Positions 11,271 to 21,978 of a DNA stretch of 64,000 nt are shown here, piece after piece. Each line of letters begins with the position of its first letter. The stretch's first letter is position 1. The DNA comes from Aedes albopictus. Lineage: Eukaryota > Arthropoda > Insecta > Diptera > Culicidae. The notes beneath the pieces were generated by a model. The model saw only the letters and a list, made by a program, of their open reading frames with translations. It did no database searches and was not told where the DNA came from. A program made the position numbers and the translations under genes. The DNA is taken from NCBI RefSeq assembly GCF_035046485.1, contig NC_085137.1, positions 132,870,703-132,934,702 on the forward strand, read 5' to 3'.

Positions 11271-11971
11271 TGCTTTGTGTCGTTTCTTCTCGATCAAAAA
11301 AACGATCAAATCTGACTATACATGTCAATGGTTGCTACTCCGTGATTGATCTGAGCTGGTACCAATTGCACTGAGATCCAATTGAATAAGGGCTGGGACA
11401 CTCCACTTATTCTCAAAGTGCAATTCTAGCAGCTCATACATTTTGGATCAATAACGGCGCCGGCCACGTCCTTATAGTCAGTTGGGAAGGGAGAGGAATG
11501 TTAGAGTGTGCTGGTTGTTGCTACTAAAGACCGAGATCACCTCTGCATCCCCACAACCAGCACGGACTGGGGTATTTGTTAGACGGAAAGGATGGGAGAT
11601 CTGGGAGTCACCGTTGGGTCGGTGATGCGATCCATGGATAGGGGTTATTTATAGTGTTCGTAAGGTGATAGATTGTGTGGTGAATAAGGTCAAGCGGCAC
11701 AGCACGCTTTTTGGTTGCATAACTTGTAGGCGTTATATACACTGTGCTGTGAGTGGAAGTTGGAAGGAAGGGAAACGACTTTTTTTTACAATTCGTTTCT
11801 GGTTCTAGCGATGGCTATGAACATATGAATATACATGAGTTGTATATGTAGAGAAGAAAGAGAGAGAGGAAGTGGATAGAAAGATACAAAGTAGGATGAA
11901 AGGGACGGGCCAGGGATTGAAGCGGTAGCCACTATACCACCAAGCCCGTCTGCTTTGTGTCGTTTCTTCTC
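11271..11971 (-). mobile_element. tRNA-headed SINE with 21-bp target duplication
   Basis: A perfect 21-base direct repeat, TGCTTTGTGTCGTTTCTTCT plus C, occurs at 11271-11291 and 11951-11971 and brackets a 659-bp insert. On the minus strand the insert begins with a tRNA-like head. GACGGGC near 11944-11950 can pair with GCCCGTC near 11902-11908, and TGGTATAGTGGCTACCGC is a good A box. TTCAATCCC then follows directly, so the anticodon arm is missing. The other end carries an A/T-rich tail (GATCGTTTTTTTGATCG). Structure and duplication support retroposition. The family assignment is uncertain. Confidence 0.75.
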
Positions 11972-12660
11972 ATGATTTTTTATTAAAGAAGTACTCAATA
12001 CTGACGATTGCATTCAACTACGTAAAACAAAGACTTTCGTCAAGTTTTCATCAGATCTGCCCATTGTACGACTTCAGCGAGCAGCAGAAGTCCTGAATCG
12101 ATGCAACGATAGTGACTCAATACAACGATGACGACAACGATGACGACGACCCCAAATTAAGAAAACATCCTCCTGGACAAGAATCGAGGAAAAGCGTAAA
12201 AATTGCCCGATTAAACCAGCGCTCAGAGCGCTGCCCATACACTCGTATCCAGCTGGTTTAGGTTCGGACCGAAAAGAGAAAACCGCGACTGGCTGACTCG
12301 ATGAAATTTTGGCGCAAGAAGTTGGACAAAAAAAAATGCAAAGAGACAAACCTTCCGGTCCGGTTCGGGTCCGGGGCTCAACCCTCGGACCGGCCTGCCC
12401 GCCTGTAGCGAAGGATCGGTTTCATGTTTAAGGCAAATCATATAATTAACAATTAATCATATCAGCGTTTTCTCCGCACATTTATTTCTTATTTTGGGGC
12501 TCGGATCCTCGGATGGTGGTTCGCACGGAAGCTCGCGGTATGTCCAGATGAGTCCTCAGGCTAGCAATGACTTCATTTCTGAGGTAGATTGACGATGGTG
12601 GATATCGCTTAGTAGCCGATTCCGACAGCAGCACATTTGACAGGAAACTATTTAAAAAAT
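11972..12660. other. Single-copy island D
   Basis: GC-richer DNA with ACGATGACGACAACG repeats near 12125 and CCGGTCCGG-type words near 12355. Overlapping minus-strand frames at 12074-12441 have no known domain. No TE structure was seen. Confidence 0.3.
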
Positions 12661-12666
12661 GCTTTT

Positions 12667-12775
12667 CCCAAGTAACAATGTGAGCTGAATAACAGCTTAT
12701 TCAGCCAAAATGTTCAAAATCAAGCTTAAGGGCGGCTTATTCAGCTGTTGTACAGCAATGAAGTTTGTTGGGTTA
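12667..12775. mobile_element. Short hairpin MITE with GCTGAATAA/TTATTCAGC core
   Basis: It begins CCCAAGTAACAATG and ends with a loose inverted equivalent (CATTGC..TTGTTGGG read inverted). It contains GCTGAATAACAGCTTATTCAGC-like self-complementary words around 12690-12710 and GCTTATTCAGC again near 12735. The CCAAGTAACA start is shared with the MITEs at 32140 and 38001. Confidence 0.5.
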
Positions 12776-12899
12776 TCAACGGAAATCTTCTGATCAAATT
12801 TGACCCTCGTTTACGGTACCTTTAGCGACTCCTCTAAGGTTTGTTTTCAGAAAATTCTCCACAGATTCCTTCAAAAATTTCTGAAGAAATTCCATATGG

Positions 12900-12995
12900 A
12901 AAATGTTTATCGCCTGGAGCGGGAATCAAGCCCTCACCCCTTAGCATGGTGCGATTAGAAGCTTGGTGACCCTTACCGCACGGCTACGGTAACCG
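12900..12995 (-). repeat. tRNA-like SINE head, minus strand
   Basis: On the minus strand GTAGCCGTGCGGTAAGGGTC resembles an A box, and GGGCTTGATTCCCGC about 35 bases later resembles a B box. The spacing is tRNA-like, but the stems are decayed. It is a SINE head next to the minisatellite, not a functional tRNA. Confidence 0.6.
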
Positions 12996-13440
12996 TTTTA
13001 GGCTCGTTTTGGACTAGTTTTGGACTCATTTTAAACTCATTGTGAACTCGTTTTGCACTCGTTTTTGACTCGTTTTGGACCCATTCAGGACTCATTTTGG
13101 ACTGGATTAGGATTCATCTTGGCTTTGTTTTGAACTCGTTTAAGACTCGTTTTGGATTCTTTTTGGACTCGTTTTGGTCTCAAAGATTGTCAGTTTGGAC
13201 TCATTTTGGACTAGTTTCGGATTCGTTTTGGACTCGTTTTGAACCCGTTTCGAACTCGTTTTGGACTACTTCTGGGCCCGTTCAAAGTTTTGGACTTATT
13301 TCGGACTCGTTAGATTTGTTGGACTCGTTTTGATCTAATTTTGGACTAGTTTTGGACCATATTTTTGGACTCACTTTGGACTCATTTTGAACTCTTTTTG
13401 GACTCTTTTTGTACCCGTTTTGGACTCGATTTGGACTTGT
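12996..13440 (-). repeat. GACTCGTTTTG minisatellite, right block part 1
   Basis: Degenerate tandem copies of TTTTGGACTCG, the reverse complement of the unit at 8945-10165. Frames such as 13097-13333 are open only because of the repeat. The array stops where a LINE fragment begins near 13441. Confidence 0.85.
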
Positions 13441-13985
13441 TTTTCCCGCTGGGCTGAGCAGAGGGTGATATCCAATTGGATGGATGTCAAAAATTGCAAT
13501 CAGTCAAAACGATTTATGACACCAAATGCTTATAAAACCAAAAAGCTCTTAGAGCTCAACAAGAGAGCTCTATATACATACACTGGCCTAGTAACTGGAC
13601 ACTGCCCGAGCAGGTATCACTTGAAAAATATTGGCCATATTCAGAGTTCAGAGTGATATCTGTCGTTTCTGTAATACTGAACGTGAAACCTCGGAACATC
13701 TACTTTGCAATTGTGGTGCTTTATACACGCGCAGGCAAAGATTTCCAAATAGTGATTGCTTGCAACCCAGTGAGATCTGGTCTGCAGAACCTGGAAAGGT
13801 CTTGGAGTTTTTCAATTCCATTACACCTGACTGCGAGACGACGCGTCGGTCGTGGCAGTAGCTGATTACTTGACACATGGTAATTAGCTGGCTAGATGCG
13901 AATATCAAAACGGGACATGCCACAAAAGTTCAGCCTATTGGACGCAGTGGCTTAATTTCCCCAAAAAGGAAGGAAAAAAAGCCTA
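13441..13985 (+). pseudogene. LINE ORF2 C-terminal fragment with zinc-knuckle, frameshifted
   Basis: Two frames join into the C-terminal tail of a non-LTR retrotransposon ORF2. The first (about 13441-13645) ends in LTGHCP-like residues (TGLVTGHCPSRYHLKNIG). The second, reached by a shift, carries CRFCNTERETSEHLLC, a CX2CX8HX2C zinc-binding cluster, and stops at 13859-13861. The shift coincides with a 7-base tandem duplication (TTCAGAG twice, around 13638-13651). Removing one copy would put both parts in one frame, so the break looks like a simple slip. The downstream 3' region to about 13985 contains GGACGCAGTGGCTTAATTTC. RNase H and RT parts are absent, so it is 5'-truncated. The class (jockey/LOA-like LINE) is my inference. 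It interrupts the minisatellite on both sides. Confidence 0.8.
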
Positions 13986-14110
13986 GTTTTGGACTCTTTG
14001 AACTTATTTAAACTCGTTTTGCACTCATTTTGGACTCTTTTTGAACTCTTTTTGAACTCGTTTTGAACTCGTTTTGACTCGTTAGACACTCGTTGGACTC
14101 AACGTTGGAC
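13986..14110 (-). repeat. GACTCGTTTTG minisatellite, right block part 2
   Basis: The TTTTGGACTC units resume directly after the LINE fragment and end near 14110. Confidence 0.75.
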
Positions 14111-14575
14111 TAAAATTACACCAAATAAAAATAAATTTCAATTTTGAAGATATTTTGATTAATTTGAGAAGATTTGAACGATAAAATCATAACACAGAAC
14201 AATGACTTGTTCCTTTACACTTATGCATTAAAAGTATATCATAAAAGTCAACGATTTCGCAAAAAAAACAGGGGTGTCCATTTTGCCCCGATCTTCCCTA
14301 CATTGTATAACTAATGTTGTTATATATCTGTTTGAATAAATGACACAAGTTTTGTTATAACTTTGTTACTCAAATTATTACCTTTTTTTAAAAAGATTCA
14401 GATTAAAAAATCTATATAACAGAATTTAATCAACAATTGTTATTTGTAACAACAGTTGTCATAGTATTGTTATGTGCTTCTGGCCGGGAAGTGACTGCTT
14501 CAGAAGTCTGTCAGATGTTGTTTCTAGACAAATAACTAAAACTTCATACAGTATGTTATAATGGTAGAAGGTTGA
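14111..14575. other. AT-rich stretch with TTATAACA words
   Basis: No gene is visible. Words such as GTTATAAC, TGTTATAT and TAACAATTGTTA recur between 14300 and 14475 and are similar to those around 34740-34890, suggesting a shared AT-rich element that I could not delimit. Confidence 0.35.
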
Positions 14576-15640
14576 GCGAGCATTTTTTCAGATTTCAGGA
14601 AATATTTCTTAAAATACGCTAGAAATACAGTTCGAATACCCTCAATGCTCTCCTAACAAAACCTCCAAAACGACCATTGAGAATTCTGCTCAAGAGCTCA
14701 GTTATTTCGTTTTTAAACAATTTGGATTCCTTCATAAATTTTTCAATATTCACTAAAAACAGCTGTCAGTCAAAACAAATAAGAAGTTCTTCTATGCCAT
14801 TTCTCACCTCAGGAATATATTTACGGATTCTTTCCGACTTTCCAACCGATTTTCCTGAACAGTGGATTATTTTGTGGAAAACATTTTTCATTTTGTATTT
14901 TTTTTCTATAGCTGAGAAAATTTTCTTATGATTTCACAAAAAAAAATGTGTCTACAATGCTTCGTTCTTGAGTTATGATTTTTCAAAAAAGGTGGTGTCT
15001 GAGAAAAAAAATGTTGGTTTTCCACTGGAGTTTTTCGGAAAATTATGCGACCCTGATTTTTTTTTCAATTAAGTTTTTGTTCATATATATATCATTAAGA
15101 AAACTTTCCATAGATTTCCACTATAATTCTTCATAGATTTCTTTAGAAAACACCCCAGGGATTCCTTCACTGGTTCTTTAGGAAAATATTTCTCGCATTT
15201 CTTCAGAAATTTCTCCACGAATTCTATGAAAGAGTCTTCCATGAATTCTTTAATCAACTCTTCAGTACTCCTTTTAAAACTCCTCTTGGTATTACTTTAG
15301 AAATTCTTTCAGGGATTTGTTTGTAAATCTTCATGGATCCATTTAAATTTTCTGTAATGTGTTTTTAAGAAGTTCTTCTAGAGATTTCTGAAAAAAAACT
15401 CTTCTGGAATTTTCTCCAAAATCTTCTAGATATTCCGTTGGAAATTTCAAAGGATTCCATCAAAAATAACCATAAAGATTCCTCCAGAAACATCCCCAGG
15501 AACTCCGTAAGAAAATATTCTAAAGTTTCTGTACTGATACCTTTAGGAAACCCTCCACGAAATTCTTCAACATTTTTTTCCAGGACTTAAGGAAATCTTG
15601 TTTGAATTTCTTCAAAAACTTGGTTGGGATACGACTGGGA
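14576..15640. repeat. Degenerate TTCCTCCAGAAA-type satellite, block 1
   Basis: Strongly diverged tandem units of about 25-30 bases built from TTCTTCAGAAATTTCTCC-like words, densest from 15110 to 15620. The interval 14930-15075 is unrelated AT-rich DNA. Frames here are repeat artefacts. Confidence 0.65.
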
Positions 15641-15697
15641 TGATTTTGCTTCAAAATGTTGGCTTTGCAGTCTTTTGGGGGAATCGAAAACACTAGT

Positions 15698-15747
15698 TTA
15701 TGATTTTTCCCGACGTTTCGATCCATATGGGACCTTTTTCAAGGGTT
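15698..15747 (+). repeat. Dispersed GACGTTTCGATCC motif, copy 1
   Basis: CCCGACGTTTCGATCCATAT followed by GGGACCTTTTTCAAGGG. Two more copies of this composite occur at about 33795-33836 and, inverted, 45168-45215. The parent element is not known to me. Confidence 0.6.
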
Positions 15748-15820
15748 CAATCGGTCAAGGCTTCCTAGTCAAGTTGGCTTTGCTAAACTCAAAAATTTAT
15801 CCTGAGTTCGTTTCTGAAAT

Positions 15821-16034
15821 TTCTCCAAAGTTATTATTTATTATTTATTTATCTGTATTAACGAGATTTTTAGCCCTAGGCTAGTTCATCTCGGGACCCA
15901 CGCTTTACTTCCCTTCCGAAGGAAGAACTCACATTTGTGAGTTTGTCGGGAGTGGGATTCGATCCCAGGTCCTCGGCGTGATAGTCAAGTGATCTAATCA
16001 TCACACCAGGTCCGCTCCACTATTCTCCAAAGTT
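15821..16034 (-). mobile_element. Feilai-like tRNA-derived SINE with 12-bp TSD
   Basis: The insert 15833-16022 is flanked by TTCTCCAAAGTT at 15821-15832 and 16023-16034. On the minus strand it starts with a tRNA-like head. ACCTGGTGTGATGATTAGA is the A-box region and GGGATCGAATCCCACTCC the B box. A body containing CTTCCTTCGGAAGG follows, and the element ends in AGCCTAGGGCTAAAAATCTC and an AATAAATAAAT tail. It is essentially full length and closely similar to the copy at 43252-43433. Non-autonomous; it would depend on a LINE for mobility. Confidence 0.9.
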
Positions 16035-16259
16035 TCCTCTTTGAAACAACATGAGATTTTGGAAGCTCTCTTCAAAATTCTTGCTTTATAAATTGCGGGA
16101 ATTTCGAATAAGATTATTTGCATCCAATTTGATACATTGATCGATTTGTTCGTTAAAAGTTTGATTCATTGATTTGTTAAATCGTTTCACTGTTGTAAAA
16201 AAAATATTTAAAAAAACGTTTCAGTGCATGAATCCATTATTATGTTAGGCTAAGAAAAT

Positions 16260-17640
16260 ATCGGGGATTCACCTGTTGAAACCTCCAACATGTTGACCCA
16301 ATGCTCTCAAGTGGTGAAATTCCATGACGAAGACAGATCTATGAAAAAAACTGGTAGCGCCAACGACACTAATTATTCCAAGCCTCGTACTCGACATTAA
16401 CCATTGTTGGTTCATTATTCCTTGCCACCGCCACCGCCACACCCATCGCCACCCTGAGTTCAAGTACGGATTCGAAGAAGACTGAGTTTGTTTAGCTTTC
16501 GGCTTCTTTTTCGCCTCCTCTGAGTGTCACAACAACAACTGCGCGCAATCAGATACCTAGCAGACCCAGACCCAACGAGGACTGGTTAAGCCGAAAAGTT
16601 GGCAAATTACTCCCAACAACGCAACGCACACAGTTCGTTTTCGCACCTCGTTTCGGAATCGGATTGCAAACTCCGCAAATTACGAGGAGCCTTCCACCAC
16701 ACCCAGCTAAACACGCACGCACGTAAGCGACGATTGATGAAGACCCATGGTGGCGACGGACGCTTCATGCCCCCAGGGGCCCCATCCGGACCGGACTGGG
16801 CCCCAGTAGGTCGACAATCGGACCCAAGGTCTGTCAGAGATCAAAGGGACTCGTCGTCGTCGTCGTCGTCGAACACCTGACACCCGACACCCGACAATTA
16901 TAAATCGATCGACAGCCGTGAAATCGATCGCCGTCGAATGCCGTCAGGATGTGCACGTCCACCCCATTCTCTCAAGGACTGAAACTGACCCCACAGAGTT
17001 TGAATCGTCGCGGTGCGGTCGTCAACCGACCGAATGTCTCACACACGGGCTATGATTAATGCACCGGTCCGGTTATTAATTCACAGTTTTCGAATCATAA
17101 ATCATCACCGCCGATTGAGTCTCCGTGGAGATTTTCTGACGAAAAAGCTTGTTTTTTTTTTGGTTGCAAAAATTAGAAACTAACGATGCTCCCCCGACGC
17201 AGGAGGTGCAATCTCAACGACTGATTGGCGCGAGTGGAAACCTCTTATCTTGATGTAGCGAAACAGCTTATTTATCCTGGCTCCGCTCCACAGCAGCAGC
17301 TATACAAAATTGGCACAGTGGCGCGTGCAAACAACATGATGTGATTGTTTCCTGGGAATTTTCTACGCGAAGAAATGAATTGATTCAAAGTGGCGATCGC
17401 CATCGTGGTGGAAATTTGACACCTTGTCGTTCGTGTCTATTAGGATTAGATTGTCGATGATACGCGAATCAATCATCGGATGGAGCACGATGAGATGTGA
17501 CTTCATCTGAATGGTTTTTGGGGATAATAGTTTAGTGGTGATAGTAAATATACATAATATCATAGGAGAAATTAGGTGTCTTATTAGTGAGATTTTTTAG
17601 CTTCTAGGAAAGATCCTTCATTAGGGAGTCAACTATGGAT
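16260..17640. other. GC-richer single-copy island E
   Basis: Non-repetitive DNA with a CCACCGCCACCGCCAC run near 16425, a (CGT)n run near 16850 and several GATCGATCG words near 16905-16935. A frame at 16599-16880 (+) ends in poly-Ser from the CGT run and has no known domain. No splice-supported gene can be argued from sequence alone. Candidate regulatory DNA. Confidence 0.35.
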
Positions 17641-17699
17641 GGTAATGTGATCCGTTATTTGAATGATAAGACGTTATTCATTGATAACGCAAAGGTTAA

Positions 17700-20030
17700 C
17701 GGAATGATTAATTCATGAACTATCCCACAAATTCTTTCGGAAATTCTCTAAGGGCTCATTAAAAAAATCTTTCAAAGATTCATTCGTAAATAGTTTCCTT
17801 AAATTAAAAATTCAGTTTCTTAAAGTTATTATTTCTGATATTTTACTAGATATATCAAAGTTTTTTGAAAAGATTACTTTAGAAAATCTTGCAAAGATTA
17901 CTTCATAAATTTCTTCAAGAATTTCTTCGGAATTTTTTGAGAGACACCTTAAAAAATAATCGAGGGATTTGTTTTGAAAATCTCTCTATGGATATCCTTA
18001 GAAATACCTCCATAAATTCTTGAGAAAAAAAATTCAGGCATTTCAAAAAATTCCTCTAAAAAATTACCCAGGATTTTTTTAGAAACACTGCCAGAAATGA
18101 GTTGGGAGATTTCTACTAGAATTCCTTTAGGAATTCTTCCAGGGCACAGTGATCGAAATCGATGATTTTGCGATCAATATTAAATAACTTTTTTTAGGTT
18201 GGTTCTAGAGGTTTGGCGTTTTCTACAAAGTTTTTCTGCCTGTTAAAAGGCGTCTTTTGATAAAATGTAATAAACCCACATATTAATTTAAAAACTTCTT
18301 CACAAAACCTTCTTTGGACTTCTTCCGAAATTGCACCATGGATTGCTTAAGAAAGCCCTCCAGGAATTCCTTTCGGAAAGTTTTCCATAGATTCTTGAAT
18401 GTTCTCTTAAAACATCTTGAATAGTTCAGAAATTATTCTGAAATTTGATTCAGAATTTCTTACTGAGGATCCGCCAGAACGTTCTTCACCAATTCCTCAA
18501 GGAAAACTCCCATATATTCACTCAGAAATTCATTCATACATTTTTTTTTCCAACAATCAGAACGAGATATCTTTCAGGAAATTAGCCAAGAATTCCTTCA
18601 GAAATACGCTGATTCTTTCAAAAAATCAATAGTTTAGAATTCCTCCAGAAATTTCTCCAAGGATTTCTTTAGGGAAGTTTCGAGAGATTCCTTCAGATAT
18701 TCATAAATACGTTTACGAGTTTATTAGAGACAAGCTCTGCGGATTCCATTGAAATTTCCTACAGGTATGTGTCAAGGAATTCAGTGATTTATCCAGAAAA
18801 TCTTCCACTAATCCCTCCAGAGATTTTTGCACAATTACTTTCAGTGATTCGGGCAAGAATTCCTGCAGAGATACATACAGGTCTCCACACAGCGTTTGCT
18901 TCAAAACTTCTTTCAGGTATTGCTCTATGTATATAACTGGAAATCTTTCTAGCATTTCCTCTGAGGATAACTCCTTTTTTTTATCACGAATTTTTAAAGG
19001 AATTTCTATAGGAATTGAATTAGAAATATCTCAAGAGTTGTCCACTGATTGCTTCAGGAACACTTCCAGAAAAAAACTCCACAAAATTTTATCATTTTTT
19101 TCTCCAGGAATTGTCCTAAAAATCTAGATTTTTTTCTGAGAATACCACAAAGGGGTTTCCTGTGGAGTTTATCCAATTATTCCAGAAGATTTTTAATACA
19201 TCGTCCTGCAAATCCTTCAAGAGTTTCCGTGGGATTTCTACATATTTTTCAATAGAATTTCATGCTAGTGTACTTCCTGAGATTTACAACCTAATGTTTC
19301 TTTGGAAATTCCTTCGGAGATTCTCTCAGAAACTCCTGCTCGGATTCCTTCTGAAATTCATTCAGGAATACCTTCAAAAATATATATCCAAAGACTCCTT
19401 CAAAGACTTCTTCTAAAAATATGTCTAGCAATCGTGAGATTTTTTTTTGTCAGTATTAACGAGATATGTAGCCCTTAAAAAAGGAAACGGAAAAATTTCT
19501 TTAGAAATTTCTAGAGAGATTCCTGAAAAAATCTTAAATATAATTCTGAAGGAAACTCCGAAAAAATGACTGCAGAAATACCAGACAATGGTACTGATGG
19601 CAGTTTATGAAGAAATCCCTCAAAAAAAATCTGATGGATTCCGAAGTATTTTCCGAAGGAACCCTTAGAAGAACTCCTAGAGATATCTCTGGAGGAATTG
19701 ATGTCCACCGAAGGCACAACATTTCTGAAAGTAACCCTGCAGAAAAAACTGGAATATGGAAGATTTTTTTAGAGAACCATCAGAAAATGATTTTTTTTTT
19801 CAAAGAAGCTTTGGAAGAATACTGGGGAGAACTGGACAACTCTTTACTGGTATTAATGGCATGTCTTGAAAAATCTTTGAAAATAATAAGAAATAGAGTA
19901 ACTTTTGCAGGTATTACTAAAATAATCAATGGAGAATTGTTTCAAGCATCACCGGTAAAAATTCTAAAATAATTTCTGAAAAACCTCCCGAAAAAATATC
20001 TAAAATTTGAAGAAAAACCCTAAAGGACTT
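17700..20030. repeat. Degenerate TTCCTCCAGAAA-type satellite, block 2
   Basis: Long stretch of diverged 25-30 base units (TTCTTCAGAAATTTC, TTCCTTCAGGAATTC and variants). It is interrupted by unrelated DNA at about 18140-18290 and a SINE scrap at 19440-19476. All frames here, including the 121-residue frame at 19607-19972, are composed of repeat translation and are not genes. Confidence 0.7.
19440..19476 (-). repeat. Feilai-like SINE 3'-end scrap
   Basis: GTCAGTATTAACGAGATATG followed by TAGCCCTT matches the 3' end of the SINE at 15833-16022 (CTGTATTAACGAGATTTTTA). Only the tail is left. Confidence 0.55.
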
Positions 20031-20049
20031 TCTGAAAGTCCAGTTTCCA

Positions 20050-20420
20050 GAGGACTGTCAAGGAGATGGGGACCGGTTCCATGTGATTTCAAGGAGAAGT
20101 CATAAGTGGATGATATCATTGACACTACAGGAATCACAGCGGATCGAATCTAATTGCATTACGATAGTCTACCAGGACATTCACTGGTAAAGCCTCTTGG
20201 CAGGCGAAACCAAAATGTTGGTGGATCCGCTGCCCATTGCTAAGGTTAATTATTAGATCGCTTGGGATGCTCTGGCAAGGCATTACAACCACTTTAACAA
20301 ACGGAAGCGTTGGCAGGTTCAGTCATTATTCAACCTTTCAAAGCCGGCTCAAGAATCGCTAACCACCCGAGCAGAAGGGCATACCTTGCAAATACCATGC
20401 GAAGAGCAACATGTGCTCTA
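20050..20420 (+). pseudogene. Decayed BEL/Pao-like gag remnant
   Basis: In one frame 20208-20350 reads GETKMLVDPLPIAKVNY, a stop, then IAWDALARHYNHFNKRKRW and a QSLFNLSKPAQESLT tail. The pattern PIA..NY.IAWDAL..HYN resembles the gag region of BEL/Pao LTR retrotransposons, where it precedes the zinc knuckle. Upstream sequence continues the similarity only after frame changes. An in-frame TAG and the missing flanks make it a dead fragment. No LTRs were found. The assignment rests on recognition of the motif, not on a search. Confidence 0.5.
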
Positions 20421-20515
20421 ATACCTAAAATTGATATTCCAGCGGTATTCTACGAAATGTTATGACAACATCACAATAACAGTTGGGGGTATTTGAGCAG
20501 AGTTTGGTATTGTTG

Positions 20516-21464
20516 TAAAGCATTGTCCAGTTAGAATCCGGACGCAGATAATCACTTATATCTCAGAGGTGGAATAACAAACAGAAAAGGTGAAGCCCTC
20601 AAAACAAAGATAATTTACTGTAGTTTCATGGAAAAATATCATTAAAATTATTTAATTAAATTTTTAATACATTTTCTCATTTTTTCCGTGATTACTTCCT
20701 TAAAAATCTGCACAATGGTAGTAAATTTTAACATCAACCCCTTCGGCGGATTTGTTTAACAATCAGGTCATCTCTGTAGTGTCCTGAGACCCTCTACCAA
20801 TCTGATTAGGATTCCAAAGAAACTTTGCCAAATATTTCTCTTTTTGCGAAATTAAGGGCTATTCAGTGAATTCCAAAGAAGCGAAATTTGAGTGTTTTTT
20901 CGTTAATAAACACTATCCAACAGTGATGACACCACTACACATCTCAGGCTGTCGTGATAGCTCACCAAATTAGCTCAAACCTTTACAGATCCCTTGTGGG
21001 CATTTTTGAAAAGCAGCACGCGATTCTTGAGGTTATCATCTTTGTACACATTTGGTGTCAAAATCGTGATGTGAGAAAACGATGTCCAGAGCTCGAACTT
21101 CCTGGCAAATTCCAAGCAGATTTATCCATGAACATAAACTTCAATCTTCCTTGGGCACTTCCTCATGGCATGGTTAACAACATCTGTGCACATCACACGT
21201 AATGGTTATGGAGACATTTACATTTTTCGCGACTGTCGTACCTGACCACGCTTAATTTTCAGCGTGTTTGTGCAAGATTTTTTTCCTTCACTTGTCTTCA
21301 ATCTGAAATAACTTTTCACTCGTAGCAAGAAAATCGATGAAATTTTCACCATCAATAGAGGACTTGTTTATGATCAGACTGCTGTAAAAAAATATGATTA
21401 TGATCATTGAGAGCGTCACAATAAATTATCCTTTGCGTCCGGATTCTAACTGGACAATGCTTTA
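20516..21464. mobile_element. 949-bp DNA element with perfect 31-bp TIRs
   Basis: 20516-20546 and 21434-21464 are exact inverted repeats of 31 bases (TAAAGCATTGTCCAGTTAGA, continuing ATCCGGACGCA). A TA pair is present at both outer edges, consistent with TA target use as in Tc1/mariner-type elements. The longest internal frame (20954-21202 +, 82 residues) shows no transposase signature, so this is a non-autonomous derivative. Identical arms imply recent insertion or strong homogenisation. Confidence 0.9.
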
Positions 21465-21759
21465 TAACATATTCGAGGGTTCTTGAAATTCTTCTCTGTT
21501 CTTGGGCCTGTTTAGTTAATCAGTTTATATTATTAAATGTTTTGAAAACAAACTTGAATGCACAACTAACAAACATATTCTCATTGTTTTCATTTCAGGT
21601 ATGTACACGAGAGATGAATCAATTCACACTTGGGGACCGTATTTGAAAGAGGTATTTTTGCTGAACAGTAACCAGTTCAAAAATCATGTTAGTTTTTCGT
21701 TTTCCGAACAATGATGTATTCGAAGCAAATTACACAAATTGTGTTATAGTTATTTATGT

Positions 21760-21872
21760 AACGAGTTGCAAAAAGTTGATTTTTTCAGCACGAGTTGTAC
21801 ATTTATCCAACGAGGCTTGCCGAGTTGGATAAATACGAAGAGTGCTGAAAAAATCGAGTTTTGCAACGAGTT
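21760..21872. repeat. Imperfect hairpin, AACGAGTTGCA arms
   Basis: The left arm 21760-21814 and right arm 21820-21872 are inverted copies sharing AACGAGTTGCAAAA, GATTTTTTCAGCAC and TTATCCAACGAGG, with a loop of about five bases. It would form a stem of roughly 50 bp in DNA or RNA. Confidence 0.8.
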
Positions 21873-21920
21873 CCATACAAAATTTTATGCAATGATTTTT
21901 TTCATAATGCAACTCATTTG

Positions 21921-21978
21921 AGTTGCATAATGTTCATAATGCAACTCAAATGAGTTGCATTATGAACATTATGCAACT
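21921..21978. repeat. 58-bp perfect palindrome
   Basis: Exact inverted arms of 28 bases around a two-base centre at 21949-21950. The repeat word is ATGCAACTCA/TGAGTTGCAT. Further copies of the same word lie on both sides (21905-21925 and 21988-22015), so the whole block 21900-22016 is nested self-complementary DNA. Confidence 0.9.

Noticed and set aside
19607..19972. 121-codon ATG frame
   Set aside because: It lies within satellite words (AAGAAATCCCTCAAA and similar) and has no domain.
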